Shown: in pieces, positions 11,370 through 22,600 of the stretch
How positions within the stretch are numbered: the stretch's first letter is position 1
How the letters are laid out: each line of letters starts with the position of its first letter
Assembly (NCBI RefSeq): GCF_029168945.1
Contig: NC_083610.1
Span: 76,685,580-76,749,579 of the forward strand
Direction: 5' to 3'
DNA: 64,000 bases
Source of the DNA: Cannabis sativa
Lineage: Eukaryota > Streptophyta > Magnoliopsida > Rosales > Cannabaceae
Position numbers and translations under genes: made by a program
The notes under the pieces: generated by a model
What the model was told of the DNA's origin: nothing
What the model saw: the letters and a program-made list of their open reading frames with translations, nothing else
Databases searched by the model: none

Positions 11370-11975
11370 GACACAACCACCCACCAAGAAACTTCAGAAG
11401 CAACCCGTGAAGAAAAGCTCTGAAGATTTACTCTCATTCTCCAACACAAATCTAAAACACCCTGGGAGGCCGAGTAAGGCAAAAGTTAATGCAAAGTATG
11501 CCCAACCACGCCAAACTTCTTCCATTATTGCATTTTGGAACTTCGTCAAAAGGTGGCCCAAGTCATCCATGCTCCAATTCCAAGTCCAATGAGCTATTCG
11601 GGGTCGCAGATGACTCTATTTGGCTTGCTAAGAGTGACATTCAAGAATTGTGCACCATGCAATACTTGGGAGCCCAACAAATAGGAGTTTGGTGCAAGTA
11701 TGATTTATAACTCTTAATAATAAACTCGCTAATGTTCATTTGACAGCAACAGTTATTAATTATGACATTTTATCAGGTACCTTAAAGAAAGACTGTTGGA
11801 CATGGGTGGGTTGAATCGAGTCTATGAATTTTTGAATCCGGGTGCGATTGCCACCGACGCAGGGGATGAGAGTAATCGTTGCCAAGCACTAGTCGCTCGA
11901 ATGACTAGGATGACTAATTCAGAGAAATGGCTTATTGCCCCATATAATAGAGAATTTTTAAAAATTGTGATATCT
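11370..11975 (+). pseudogene. CACTA accessory protein, C-terminal remnant
   Basis: Frames give TQPPTKKLQKQPVKKSSEDL, HPGRPSKAKVNAKYAQPRQT, ELFGVADDSIWLAKSDIQEL, MQYLGAQQIGVW and RLLDMGGLNRVYEFLNPG, then EKWLIAPYNREF. In related CACTA proteins this stretch precedes a Ulp1-like cysteine protease domain. Here similarity stops after NREF, so the protease part seems lost, and with it the right end of the transposon. Confidence 0.6.
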
Positions 11976-14070
11976 AATAATATTAATATACCTGTAGGGA
12001 TTTCAGTATATCACAATGAATCAATATTTGTTTAAACTCATATATACTATATGACATTGAACTTTAGGTTCAATGAACTTCAGTTTCAAGTTCAATCCTT
12101 ATGAACTTAATTCATTTCTAAGAATGAGTCATACGTGTATAATTAGAAATACATAAATTTACACATTTTGTAAATACATGATTATATAATCTTATCACAT
12201 CGATAAGAAACTATGCAATAAAAATCTAACAATGGCTCAAGATTGTTAAGAAAATATAATTTAAATATTTTCTATGTGCAAATATATGCACATTCTTCTT
12301 TTGAGCCTTATAAATAACAATGAGAAGAATCTTCTGGTTCTTCAACAAAATTTAGTCAAATTCTTTGACAATTTATTGTATATGATTGATCATGTCAAAA
12401 TAATTCAATTCATGAACTTCAGGTTCACTATAATTTGTATTTCAATGAAACTTTCAAAATGTAATGTAAATTCATTACAACATAATCATTACAAGTTTCA
12501 TTTTTATATACACGAATAATATAATTATATTATTCTCCAAAACATATACACTCTTCAGGAATCACTATCATCAATTCAATGATGTGTATAATTTAAAAGA
12601 TACATGACAACTTCATTAGGTTATTGTAATGGTCAAATAGATATAACCATAACATATCATTCATTTTTCCTGATATCTTTTTAACAAGTCGTCTAATTTA
12701 TTAATAGACTATTCATCAGTCTAATTATCATGACTTGATATATTATATATTTAAATGTACAACAAGTACATATAATAAGTTATTTATTATCACTTTCATA
12801 ACTAGATAAAAGTTACACATCTAGGTACATACAAAGACATTTTAATGCTCAAAGTAGCAATTGTATGTAAGACTTCTTCAGGAAGCTTTTCAACTAATCA
12901 TTTTGTGATTCTTTATCACTTTGATTATATTGGATCACTAACAAATATTAGTAAATTATAAATCCACTTTTGGGAATATGCAAACTGAATTATATGGTAA
13001 CTATATATTTACATATCATGTACCAACAATAGTTTGAAACTATTGATTTCAAGAAATAATAAAATATGTATATATTAATTTGCTTCTGGCATTACCAATA
13101 TATGTGAAATCTATATTCTTTGAAATAGAATTTCATGTCTATTCATTCTCTTTAGGTAATGATATTTAAATATTCTAAATGTACAATAAGTTTGTACAAT
13201 TCACATTCTATTAAATAATCAAGTATACTTTTATCTTGACTATAAGTGTGTCCGTACTACAGGTACGCGACCACTATTATTCAATTCCACACATGATATA
13301 TAGATTTCATGCACTTTGATTGTGTGTGGTATCTCATCTTTTGGTTATTTCCAATTTCTTCTGGAAATATTTGAGTAGCAAACAATGCCATTGATTATTT
13401 AAAATCATTACATTCACTTCGGGGAATGACGTTGAACAAGTAGAACATTATTATAAATTTCTTAAAAATTTATTACTTGTTCATCCATAAAAATATAAGA
13501 AATTATTCAACAATTTCTTTTACGATATTTTCAAAGAATATATGAATGAAATTTCTGCATAGTCTCCAAGATGTATGCAAAATTTAATCTTTAATATATG
13601 TCAGATTCAATAATTTCCAACATTGCAAGTAATAACAATGTATAATAACATGACTAATACAAACAATCTTTAAAAGTAATTGACTTCAATTCGTATCATT
13701 CTCTGCAGGGAATGATGAACAATAAATACATGTCTCATGTATTTAAATAACATTAGTCATGCTCACTGTTATTCTTATACTTTGATGTTTCAATGCAATT
13801 TTCTTAATATTCTTTTTAGGTACTCAAAACCCACTATAAAATTGCATCAATAATAATCATTTTCAATGATTCTTTAGTTGTATTCACATAAATACAATCA
13901 TTTTTTTTCTTCGATAAATATAAAACATTTACTTCAGGAAATGTTTGTCAAAATCTATATCGATATTAGATTACTTTTCATTGTCCTCAAAGAATACAAG
14001 AACATATATATAAATATGTATTCATCTCTTTCATTATATATCCATCAACTATATAATGAATATTACGTTT

Positions 14071-14304
14071 GCATAATCTTCAGGATATATGCAAGATTTT
14101 ATTGAGGACGCATAATCATCAGGATATATGCAATATTTTATCGAGGATGCATAATCTTCAGGATATATGCAATATTTTATCGATGATGCATAATCTTCAG
14201 GATATATGCAATATTTTATCGATGATGCATAATCTTTAGGATATATGTAATATTTTATCGATAATACATAATCTTTTGGATATATGTATAATTTATATAG
14301 ATTT
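14071..14304. repeat. 39-bp tandem repeat, six units
   Basis: Units start at 14071, 14110, 14149, 14188, 14227 and 14266, exactly 39 bp apart. The core is GCATAATCTTCAGGATATAT followed by GCAATATTTTATCGATGAT. The inner units are nearly identical and the outer ones drift. The array has no spacers, so it is not a CRISPR array. Confidence 0.9.
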
Positions 14305-14602
14305 TCTCTATCATATCATAGGCACACATATATTGTAAATATTATGAATGATAAGAACATAATATATATATATATATATGAAATCAATAATAAATATATA
14401 AAAACATATACATACATATATAATATATAGATATATAGATAAAAAGAAAAAAGAAACCAAATGATTCTTGAAATTGTTTCAGTCAGATGAGTATATATAT
14501 AAATATATATTTAGTGTATCGTGACTTTGAAACAATTCAAGAACTTTAACAAAATACTTACATTGGGTCTTAGGCAGAGATTCATGCTTGAAGCTTGGGC
14601 AG

Positions 14603-14620
14603 AGACTCGTGCTGATAACG
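14603..14620 (-). promoter_or_regulatory. Putative primer binding site of the 14.7-kb element
   Basis: On the - strand the DNA directly after the 5' LTR reads CGTTATCAGCACGAGTC. It resembles the TTATCAGCACGA-type sites seen next to some plant copia LTRs and loosely the tRNA-Met site. The matching tRNA was not checked. Confidence 0.5.
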
Positions 14621-14872
14621 TGTTATAAAATAATATAAAATAATATAAAGTAGATGAGAAGAAAGAAGAAGAAGATGAAGAGAGAAAGAGAAAGTGAATG
14701 AGAATTTCTGAGTTGTTTATTCCAATGGGGTGAACCCCTATTTATACAAATACAAGAGTGAGATATTAAGAAACTAAGAAAAAGAGAAACTAAGGAAAAG
14801 AGGAATGTTATTACAATTCATGGTAATAAATAAAAGATTTGGACATCCACATAATTATTAATATTTATAACA
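14621..14872 (-). repeat. 5' LTR (252 bp) of the 14.7-kb element
   Basis: Matches 213-464 with a single visible difference. It is followed by the target duplication AATCT at 14873-14877. Confidence 0.92.
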
Positions 14873-14877
14873 AATCT

Positions 14878-15663
14878 CTTAATTTTTTTTTTTATTTAAA
14901 ACATAATTTTATTTTTCATTTTGTGCCCCTTTCCAAAATTTACTTAAATGCCCATTTTAAATAATTTTTCTGTCACTGGCTTGGATTGTCTTTTTTTCTT
15001 TCTTCCCAACTCCAACAATAAAATAAATATCAATATAGTGTTGTAAATAAGTCTCCAAGATACAATTAACCATACGAAATATGTAAAATAATAACTATAT
15101 AAGTTTAGAGGAATTGCTATATTGAAATTTAACATATAATAGAAAAATGACATGTTTTCTTACTCTTCCCCACTAGTTTTGTTCATTGTCAACTTATTTT
15201 TTTATTTTTATTTTTTTGGAATGAACTTAAGAAAGTTAGGGACATTGTTAATGTGAATATTATGAATTTCGTGTAATTACATACAAAAACCACAAAGTAA
15301 CGACTGAACTGGATGGACACAGTCATGGTCATTAATAACTTTATTAAACTTCAAATTAATATTACTAATTTAGTTGACAAAGGTTGGCACCTGCAAATTT
15401 TATATAATTTAGCTTCTGACCCTACTAATGAGTACAAGGACAATTTCAACAATCAACCAAAACTAATTTAAGTAAAGAAATTAGGCTAATTCATTACCAC
15501 AACATGCATTAAAAAAACTTAGCATAACATAACCGTGTTGAATATACTTGATTATTATTTAAAAAAAAAAAATACTTTGGAATGATATTTTCAAAAATAT
15601 ATTCCAAATTCTTGTTATTTAGCCCCAAAGCTTCCAAGTCTCAAAGAAGAAGAAAATTTAATC
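14878..15663. promoter_or_regulatory. Upstream region of the receptor kinase gene
   Basis: AT-rich spacer between the retrotransposon and the kinase start codon. No coding sequence or clear core promoter motif was identified. The retrotransposon edge lies only about 790 bp upstream of the ATG, so it sits in the probable promoter zone. Confidence 0.45.
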
Positions 15664-18600
15664 ATGGACAAGAAAAGATTGTCTTTGCTTTTCTTAGTTC
15701 TGTTTCTTTGGTCTTCATCAATGAACTTGACTTTAGGTTCAACTTCTAAAGAAGTAGATGCCCTTCTCAAATGGAAAGCTAGCTTGAAAACACCAAATAA
15801 CTCTGCCTTCTACTCATGGACAATTGATCTCCCCGCTGCTAAATCCATCAACAGTTCTGAAAATTCTCCATGCAATTGGTTTGGTGTTTTTTGCAACACT
15901 GAAAAAAGTGTCATCACTATAAACCTTACCAACTCTGGTTTACAAGGTACACTGCACCAATTCTCATTCTCCTCTTTTAGTAATCTTTCAAGTTTGAATC
16001 TCAGCAGTAATGAACTCTATAGTGCCATCCCACCTGAAATCATTAATCTTTCAAAATTAGTCTTTCTTGATCTGACAGATAATAAATTTTCTGGGAAAAT
16101 CCCACCTGGGATAGGTAACTTGACCAATCTTAAGACCTTGTTCCTCACTAAAAATCAGTTAAGTGGCTCAATTCCTCAAGAACTAAGAAACTTAAAATCT
16201 CTTTCCCAGTTAAGCCTCGACTCGAATAATCTTTCGGGCTTGATCCCTCCATCACTAGGTGATCTAACAAACCTCACTCTCCTTGCACTATCCACTAACA
16301 ACCTTTCTGGTCCCATTCCACAAGAGTTGGGAAATTTGAAATCAATACTTTATCTATTTTTGAACGCAAATAAACTCAACGGCTCTATTCCATTCTCATT
16401 TAGTGGCCTTAGAAAGTTAAGAATGCTATGTCTTCACCGAAACCAGCTTTCGGGTTCTGTCCCTCAAGAGATAGAGAACCTCTTAGAGTTAACTTCTCTT
16501 GACTTGGACACTAACCAATTCAGTGGTTACTTGCCTGAAAACCTTTGTAAAAGTGGAGTTCTTCGAGGCTTTTCAGCATTTGACAACCATTTCATTGGTC
16601 CAATCCCCAAATACTTTAGGAACTGTACTACTTTGTACAAGCTTCGTATACAAGGCAATCGATTCCTTGGCAACATAACTGAGGTCTTTGGAGTCTATCC
16701 AAACTTGTCTTACATAGATATAAGCCGTAATAAGTTTTATGGAGAGATTTCACAAGACTGGAAACAGAGCAAAAATCTCACTGTTATGAAAATGGCAGAC
16801 AACAACATTACTGGCACTATACCATCTGAGATTGGTAGCTTAAAACAGCTAGCTGAACTTGATCTCTCCTCAAATAATTTAGTTGGGTTGATCCCAAAAC
16901 AGCTTGGAAATCTTACTTCTTTGCTGAATATGAGACTAAACGACAATCAACTCTCTGGTGGTATACCCTCTGAGTTTATGTCACTGACAAATCTTAATCA
17001 TCTTGACTTGTCATCCAACAACTTGAACAACTCAATTCCTGGATTCTTTGGTGTTTTCTTGAGAGCCAATTATGTCAACTTGAGCAGCAACAAGTTTAGT
17101 CAAGAAATCCCTGTCCAGTTTGGTAACTTAGTCCATCTTTCTCAGCTAGATTTGAGTTACAACTCGCTTGAAGGAGAGATACCATGGCAGATGAGCAAAA
17201 TGCAGAGCTTGGAGAGTCTTAATCTTTCACACAACAGTCTTTCTGGTTCGATCCCAACAACTTTTGACGGCATGTTGGGCTTGTTAAACATTGACATATC
17301 TTATAATAAGCTTCATGGTCCGGTTCCTAACATCACAGTTTTTAGAACTGCTCCAAAAGAAGCACTAGAAGGAAATATGGGGTTATGTGCCAACTTTGGA
17401 AGCCTTGAGCCTTGTCCAGGTAGCTCAAGAATTGAACCCAATCCAGCTTTAATAGCTGTACCTGTTGTGGGAGCATATCTACTTATAGTTGTTGTCTGCT
17501 TAATTGCCATTGTTATTGGAAGAAAGTATAAAACCAAATCAAATGAAGAAGAAGAAGAAGAAGAAAGAGACGAAAACCAAGATGGGGAAGTAGTTTTTTC
17601 GGTACTGAATTATGATAGAAGAAAATTGTACAAAGAAATCATAAGAGCAACCAATAACTTTGACCCGAGATTTTTCATTGGAGAAGGAGGATGTGGAAGG
17701 GTCTATAAAGCAAAACTTTCACTACCCAATACAGATATTGTGGCAGTGAAGAAACTTCATTCTCCAGCTGAAGGTCAAAGGAGACTAATTGGGAAGGAAT
17801 TGTTGAATGAAATAAGAGCGTTGGTAGAGATACGACATAGAAATATTGTTAAGTTTTATGGGTTTTGTTTGCATAAACGAGAGTCGTTTTTGGTGTATGA
17901 GTATGTTGAAAGGGGAAGCTTGGGGAGTATGTTGAGGAGTGAAGAGGGTGCGAAGGAGTTGGACTGGGACAAGAGGGTGAAGATCGTTAGAGGCGTGGCT
18001 CATGCATTGGATTACATGCACCATGGTTGCTCCATTCCAATTGTTCATCGAGACATATCAAGCAACAATGTGTTGGTGGATTCAGAGTTTGAGGCTCGTG
18101 TTTCAGATTTTGGCACTGCCAAGCTTCTAAATCCGGACTCCTCCAATTGGACCTCACTTGCAGGCACCTTTGGATACGTAGCCCCAGGTAAATCCTTCAA
18201 CTATATTATTAGTATTACACATAACATTTTTTACAAGTAATTAGCTTTACCAAAACTATGAAAATCATTGCAAATGTTACATTATGTATGTTCATTTTTT
18301 AAAACAATTAGTGATGTAGCACTAATATGATCCTAATCTATTGCAAATTAAGAGCCTAAACAGAAGAAAAAAAATACATCAGTTACATGTGCTCATGATT
18401 GTTTAAAAAAAATGAACATAATGCAATTAAAAGGAAACATTTGTAATCATTTTTATAGTTTGGAAGTAGTAAGTAATATAAAACTCTACAATGGTAATAC
18501 TTAAGAGATTAAAATCTTATTTATTCGTTAAAATAAAATGTGTACAACAGATTTTAATCTTTTTCGTAACTCTACTCTTGCCATAACCTTATTTTGTAGG

Positions 18601-19037
18601 TAACAACAGTAATTCATGTTTTCCCATTTAATATGTGCACGAATATTATAAGTTACAGGGTATGTAATATGGTTTTGTGTTTTATATTTCTTTTATGGAC
18701 GACAGAGCTTGCTTACACAATGAAGATAAGTGAGAAATGTGATGTTTATAGTTTTGGGGTGTTGGCATTAGAAGTTATGATGGGGAAGCAGCCAGGAGAT
18801 TTCATCTCCACTCTCTATGCATCATCGTCATTAGAGTTAGAGAACAAGCAAAAGTTGGTGATGAAGATCATGCAAGTTTTGGACCAACGTCCACAACCAC
18901 CTTTACCAAATCTTGAGATTCAACTCACAACTATTGCCACTCTCGTAATCTCATGCTTACAATATGACCCAAACTCCAGGCCACCCATGAACATAATTTC
19001 TAAGATTTTATCCACCCAATCTATTATTCATCTTTAA
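15664..19037 (+). CDS. LRR receptor-like serine/threonine kinase (MIK2 / At4g08850-like)
   Basis: Two exons, 15664-18187 and 18706-19037, join to about 951 residues. The intron (GT at 18188, AG at 18704-18705) splits the Glu codon of the APE motif, and the join gives GYVAPELAY as in relatives. Order: signal peptide (1-26), LRR N-terminal cap with [10 protein letters not shown] and [10 protein letters not shown], about 20 LRRs of the NLSGSIP type, a membrane span near 596-619 ([20 protein letters not shown]), a Glu-rich juxtamembrane stretch, then the kinase. Kinase motifs: P-loop [12 protein letters not shown] (about 671), [13 protein letters not shown] (about 795), DFG (about 815) and CDVYSFG. 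It is an RD kinase with all key residues, so active. It belongs to the plasma-membrane LRR-XII-like group that includes MIK2, a receptor for secreted peptides and wall or pathogen cues. Its ligand cannot be read from sequence. Many tandem paralogues are usual in plants; none is seen here. Confidence 0.92.
18188..18705 (+). other. Intron of the receptor kinase gene
   Basis: 518 bp, CAG|GTAAAT donor and GACAG|AG acceptor, AT-rich. The position inside the kinase domain at A-P-E is shared by many members of this subfamily, as far as I recall. Reading through the donor gives a stop after 17 residues, so an unspliced transcript would lose the kinase C-lobe. Confidence 0.85.
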
Positions 19038-19642
19038 CTCTACATAAAATCAAGTTTTACACTGTTTAGTTATGTTTTATGTATGTATAAATCAAATGTA
19101 AAATGATTAAAAAAATAAAAAGGTAAAATAAAAGGATCGATTACTTCGTTGTCAGTTACATGGTGTAATAATAATCACTCGCTTTGTGTAACAATTATTA
19201 ATTTCAATCTATTTCTATAGAAAACTTCCTCTTTTAAAATCCAGTAAGACTATCTTTGTACTTTATAGGCCAATTATTTAACAGAAAAAAGGACATGCTA
19301 CTAACAATCTTTGTAATTCTTTCAAAGATACATTAAACATAAGAACATATAATAAGTATTAGACAATCTGGATTTCAGTTTCAGATATTAGGTAAACTAT
19401 ATTCCAAAGGAAACCCAATGTTATGTCACAACAACATAACAGCATACTGTAACAACACCAACAGAAGTACAAAAAGAGAAACAAAATTCTCAAGTTTCTT
19501 CTTGTTCAGGCAAAAGTTTTAATTTCCCTTTTTTAGTGAGTTCAAAATGGATGTTAGTTCAGTTATTCTAAACTAGCTTTTACTTTTCTGTTACTTTACC
19601 ACCATGCACAACCAAAAGTTTTGATATGGTAAAAGTACCACA
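19038..19642. terminator. Convergent 3' regions of the receptor kinase and Pumilio genes
   Basis: The two genes end facing each other about 600 bp apart. The spacer is AT-rich with several AATAAA-like stretches (for example near 19118-19133 on the + strand), compatible with polyadenylation signals. No gene lies between. Confidence 0.45.
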
Positions 19643-22600
19643 TCATTTCTTCAGTGGGCTTCTGGAGAAAATCTTCTTGCAGAATGGTCTGGTTTGTAGC
19701 AACACGTAAGGCTGAACTGCACTGAGGATGGACTCATGAAGAGCGCCCATGTCCTGTCACAAAGAATAAAGTTAAACCTTTGAACACAAGTGAAATTGAT
19801 AAGGAGAAAGAGAAAGTGTTTGTGGGGTTTGATAGTCATGAATTCAACTCCTTGCCTTCGTAATTTCGAGAGCATATCGAATGACATAGTTAGCGAAAGG
19901 ATGTTCCAACAACTGATCAAATTGAGAAACTGAGAGCAATTCATAGATGATGCTTGGACGAATCTCATCGAAATGCTTTAGACATTTTTCAACCACATGA
20001 CTGCTAAATTTATGCATTGAGAGGTACTCATAGTTCCCTCTAAACTGAGAAGCCAATTTGGCATTGGCAGATGGAAGCCTTAGCCCTATGATAAACTGAA
20101 TAACATAATTCCTGCCATTGAAAAGTAAAGAGTGATGGGCAATGCAAAAGTGTCATGAAATACATAACTGAACTAATAGAAGATTTCTTTCATATTCAAA
20201 ACTTCTATTTTACCATATAACCATTCAGACTAATCATCTTAAGCAACTAGCAACATCTCTCACTAAATATGTACTATATAAGTTTGTATTTTACATATAG
20301 AAGGAAACCTAAGGTAGCAGAACAAATAGACAGTAGTGCAAATTAGAGTGAAGTTATAAGATTGTTTACCCATAAGGATCTTGAGCAAGGAAAAGTGCAT
20401 TGTTAGTAATTTCCGTCACTAACTTATCTAGATGCTTTTCCGGGGCACGTGAAAGGCACCGCTGCAGTACACAACATCCTTGCCGATGAGTTGCAATATC
20501 TATACAATACTTCACAGCATCGTGAAATATATGCTGTCAAACACAATCAATTAATTATAGAATCACTTAAGAATTTTTTTTCAACAGAGCTGCAAGAATT
20601 CTAATAAAATAGTGGATTTCATTCTATAGACAGGACTTCTAGGTGCATAGGTATGAACTGTGCAAATGTGAAATCAGGAACTTTGGGATAGTGTTATTAC
20701 ACACCAAGCAAAGCTATCATTACTCAGCTTGTTAAATTAACAAGTCCATTTCAATCCAAGAGTCTACACATATCTCTATAATACTCCAATCAAGGTGACT
20801 AACAATTGCCTAAATCAGGGAGTCCATGAATTCTTAGTAGCATTGTCTATCAAGAAGCACACAGTGTTTAAGATTCTAGAGTTGTAAACTAGAAAATAAG
20901 CATATTGCTATTTTTTTTTAAAAAAAAAAGGAAAAAAGAGAAAGGCTTTGAGATGAAGATCCCAAGAACAAGGTACTTTCAGAAGTCAGGTGATGGCATA
21001 GAAACCTTAGCATCCAAAGGAAATCGAATCTCGGAGTCACAAATCAGCATTAGTCCACGCATGACAGTACTCTCTACAGGACCCCTAGTGACATACTATC
21101 GAGAAAAACAGAAACACTGGACAAAAGTGCACCAATATGTTTTGCTATTAGAGATATCAGGCTAACAAAACTCAAATAGTAGGATACGAGACTGAAAGGT
21201 CTTGCAGCAATTATTTCTCTCTTTAAAAATCAACTAACATGACAATAGTGAAAACATTTAAGTTGATTTTGTGACAAGAAATGCAAGCACCAATTAGTAA
21301 TAAAGTTTGTAAGCTCATCAGGAGATTGATTTTCAATGCATGGCAACATATTTTTCCTATTAATTGAAGATATGACTTTGGTATTGCTTGACTTGAGTTA
21401 TTGGTGTTCAATGAGTCATTGCTGACTCCAAAAAAGATGGGGCATGAGGTTCACATGGTTCATAACCTTTTTGTGATTGGTCTCATAAGAATTCAGCACA
21501 CAATAAGCTTTGTTTCAGCAACTTGAATATGATCTTAAAGAAAAGGCATGAAAAAGCTCATTCAGCTTTGCCCATTTGCTAAGTTAAACTCAGTTCATAA
21601 CAATATTTAATCTACAAAAATGTTAACATCTTAAAACAAAACGTGTTGCCTTTCGACAAAAAAATGACTCAAGAATAATTTTGCACGAGTGGTATTCTAC
21701 TTGTTATGATCTACACTACCAACATGTAAAGAAACTCAAAAAGAACAGAAGAACATCAAGAAATACAGAACCTTAATATGCAATACCAAAAAGCATGTCC
21801 ATAAATCAAGCTATAACCAATAGAAAGAAAACCAAATACCTCATTGTGTTCACTACTAAAGCATTGCAAACAACGCTGCACAACATGATTTCCATTTAAA
21901 TCTTTAGCAAGAAGAAGGAAACCAGGTTCGATGGCTGACATAATCAACTCTATAAGATCTCTATCTTCAGCATTCTCAATCAACTTCTGTACCACACGCG
22001 AGCTAATAGAAAACATTACCAATTAGTTGAGAGAGAGTGGAAACAAAAAAAATTACAAAGGTACTACTGCAGGAGCCATAAATACTTAGAGAAATGAATG
22101 AACCATTGAGGATTACCCATGTGCATCTAGAGAAATGTCAACAAGCTGTCCTGGTTTTTGGGTTAACACAACCGCAATCTGTAGTTTTTGTTGTTTACAA
22201 CAAACATCCAAAAGCTTCTGTATAAGGTAATTTCCAAAAGGGTTGATGGAGAGCTCCACAACATGATCAATTACTCCATCAAATATTATTTGCACATCTC
22301 GACTTGTTCCCTGTTCAAACAACGTTTGCAAGGTCCGGCAACCATATTGATCCTTAGCTATGCAGTATATGTAATCCTTCAGCTTATCTAATGAAGATAA
22401 TACTGCCGGAAAGTGCAGCTGTGAATCTTTACTCGAACTCACTTTATTTCCACTCAAACACTTTCCTTCTATGATGAAACTGTCTTCAAAAATAAAACCC
22501 TTAAACTCCCCTGCACATTGTTCACGCCTGAAAACTTGTGGAATCTCACCTCTTGGTTTTGCTTTCGTCCATTCTTCCATCATTAAAGTATTATACAATG

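Larger units (their letters stand above)
2675..11975 (+). mobile_element. CACTA (En/Spm) DNA transposon, degenerate, right end not found
   Basis: The left tip is CACTACTACAAATATTCG, the usual CACTA terminal inverted repeat. It is followed by many subterminal GACGGTTTT / AAACCGTC units. Inside, in normal order on the + strand, are a transposase-associated zinc-finger domain, the TNP2-type transposase, DUF4218, DUF4216, a Transposase_24-like region and further CACTA-associated C-terminal domains, all broken by frameshifts and stops. A fibrillin gene fragment lies between the left tip and the transposase. I could not find the mirrored right tip (TTTGTAGTAGTG), so the right limit is an estimate set by the end of coding similarity. 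The element sits inside the - strand LTR retrotransposon. Confidence 0.82.
11976..14620. other. AT-rich non-coding interior of the LTR element, right part
   Basis: No gene found. The sequence is full of short quasi-repeats centred on TTCAGGAA, TTCGGGGAATGA and TGCAGGGAATGA separated by AT-rich DNA. This resembles the left interior (1131-2674). On the - strand this is the untranslated leader side of the retrotransposon, next to the primer site. Confidence 0.55.
213..14872 (-). mobile_element. Young non-autonomous copia-type LTR retrotransposon, 14.66 kb, carrying a CACTA element
   Basis: Two 252-bp direct repeats (213-464 and 14621-14872) start TGTTATAA and end TTATAACA. They are flanked by the 5-bp duplication AATCT at 208-212 and 14873-14877. 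A polypurine tract abuts the left LTR and a possible primer site abuts the right one, which places the element on the - strand. By eye the LTRs differ at one base (GGG versus GAG near 396 and 14804), so insertion is recent. The only retroviral coding sequence seen is a frameshifted copia RNase H C-terminus near the left LTR; gag, protease, integrase and most of RT are absent, so mobility must have been supplied in trans. The middle is occupied by a CACTA relic from 2675 to about 11975. The remaining inner DNA is AT-rich and non-coding. Length is much larger than a usual copia element of 5-10 kb because of the cargo. Confidence 0.88.

Noticed and set aside
14071..14304. Regular 39-bp units suggested a CRISPR-like array
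   Set aside because: The units are head to tail without unique spacers, in a plant retrotransposon; this is a plain tandem repeat.
11976..14620. Search for the right CACTA tip (TTTGTAGTAGTG)
   Set aside because: No convincing match was seen in this interval, so I do not mark a right terminal repeat.
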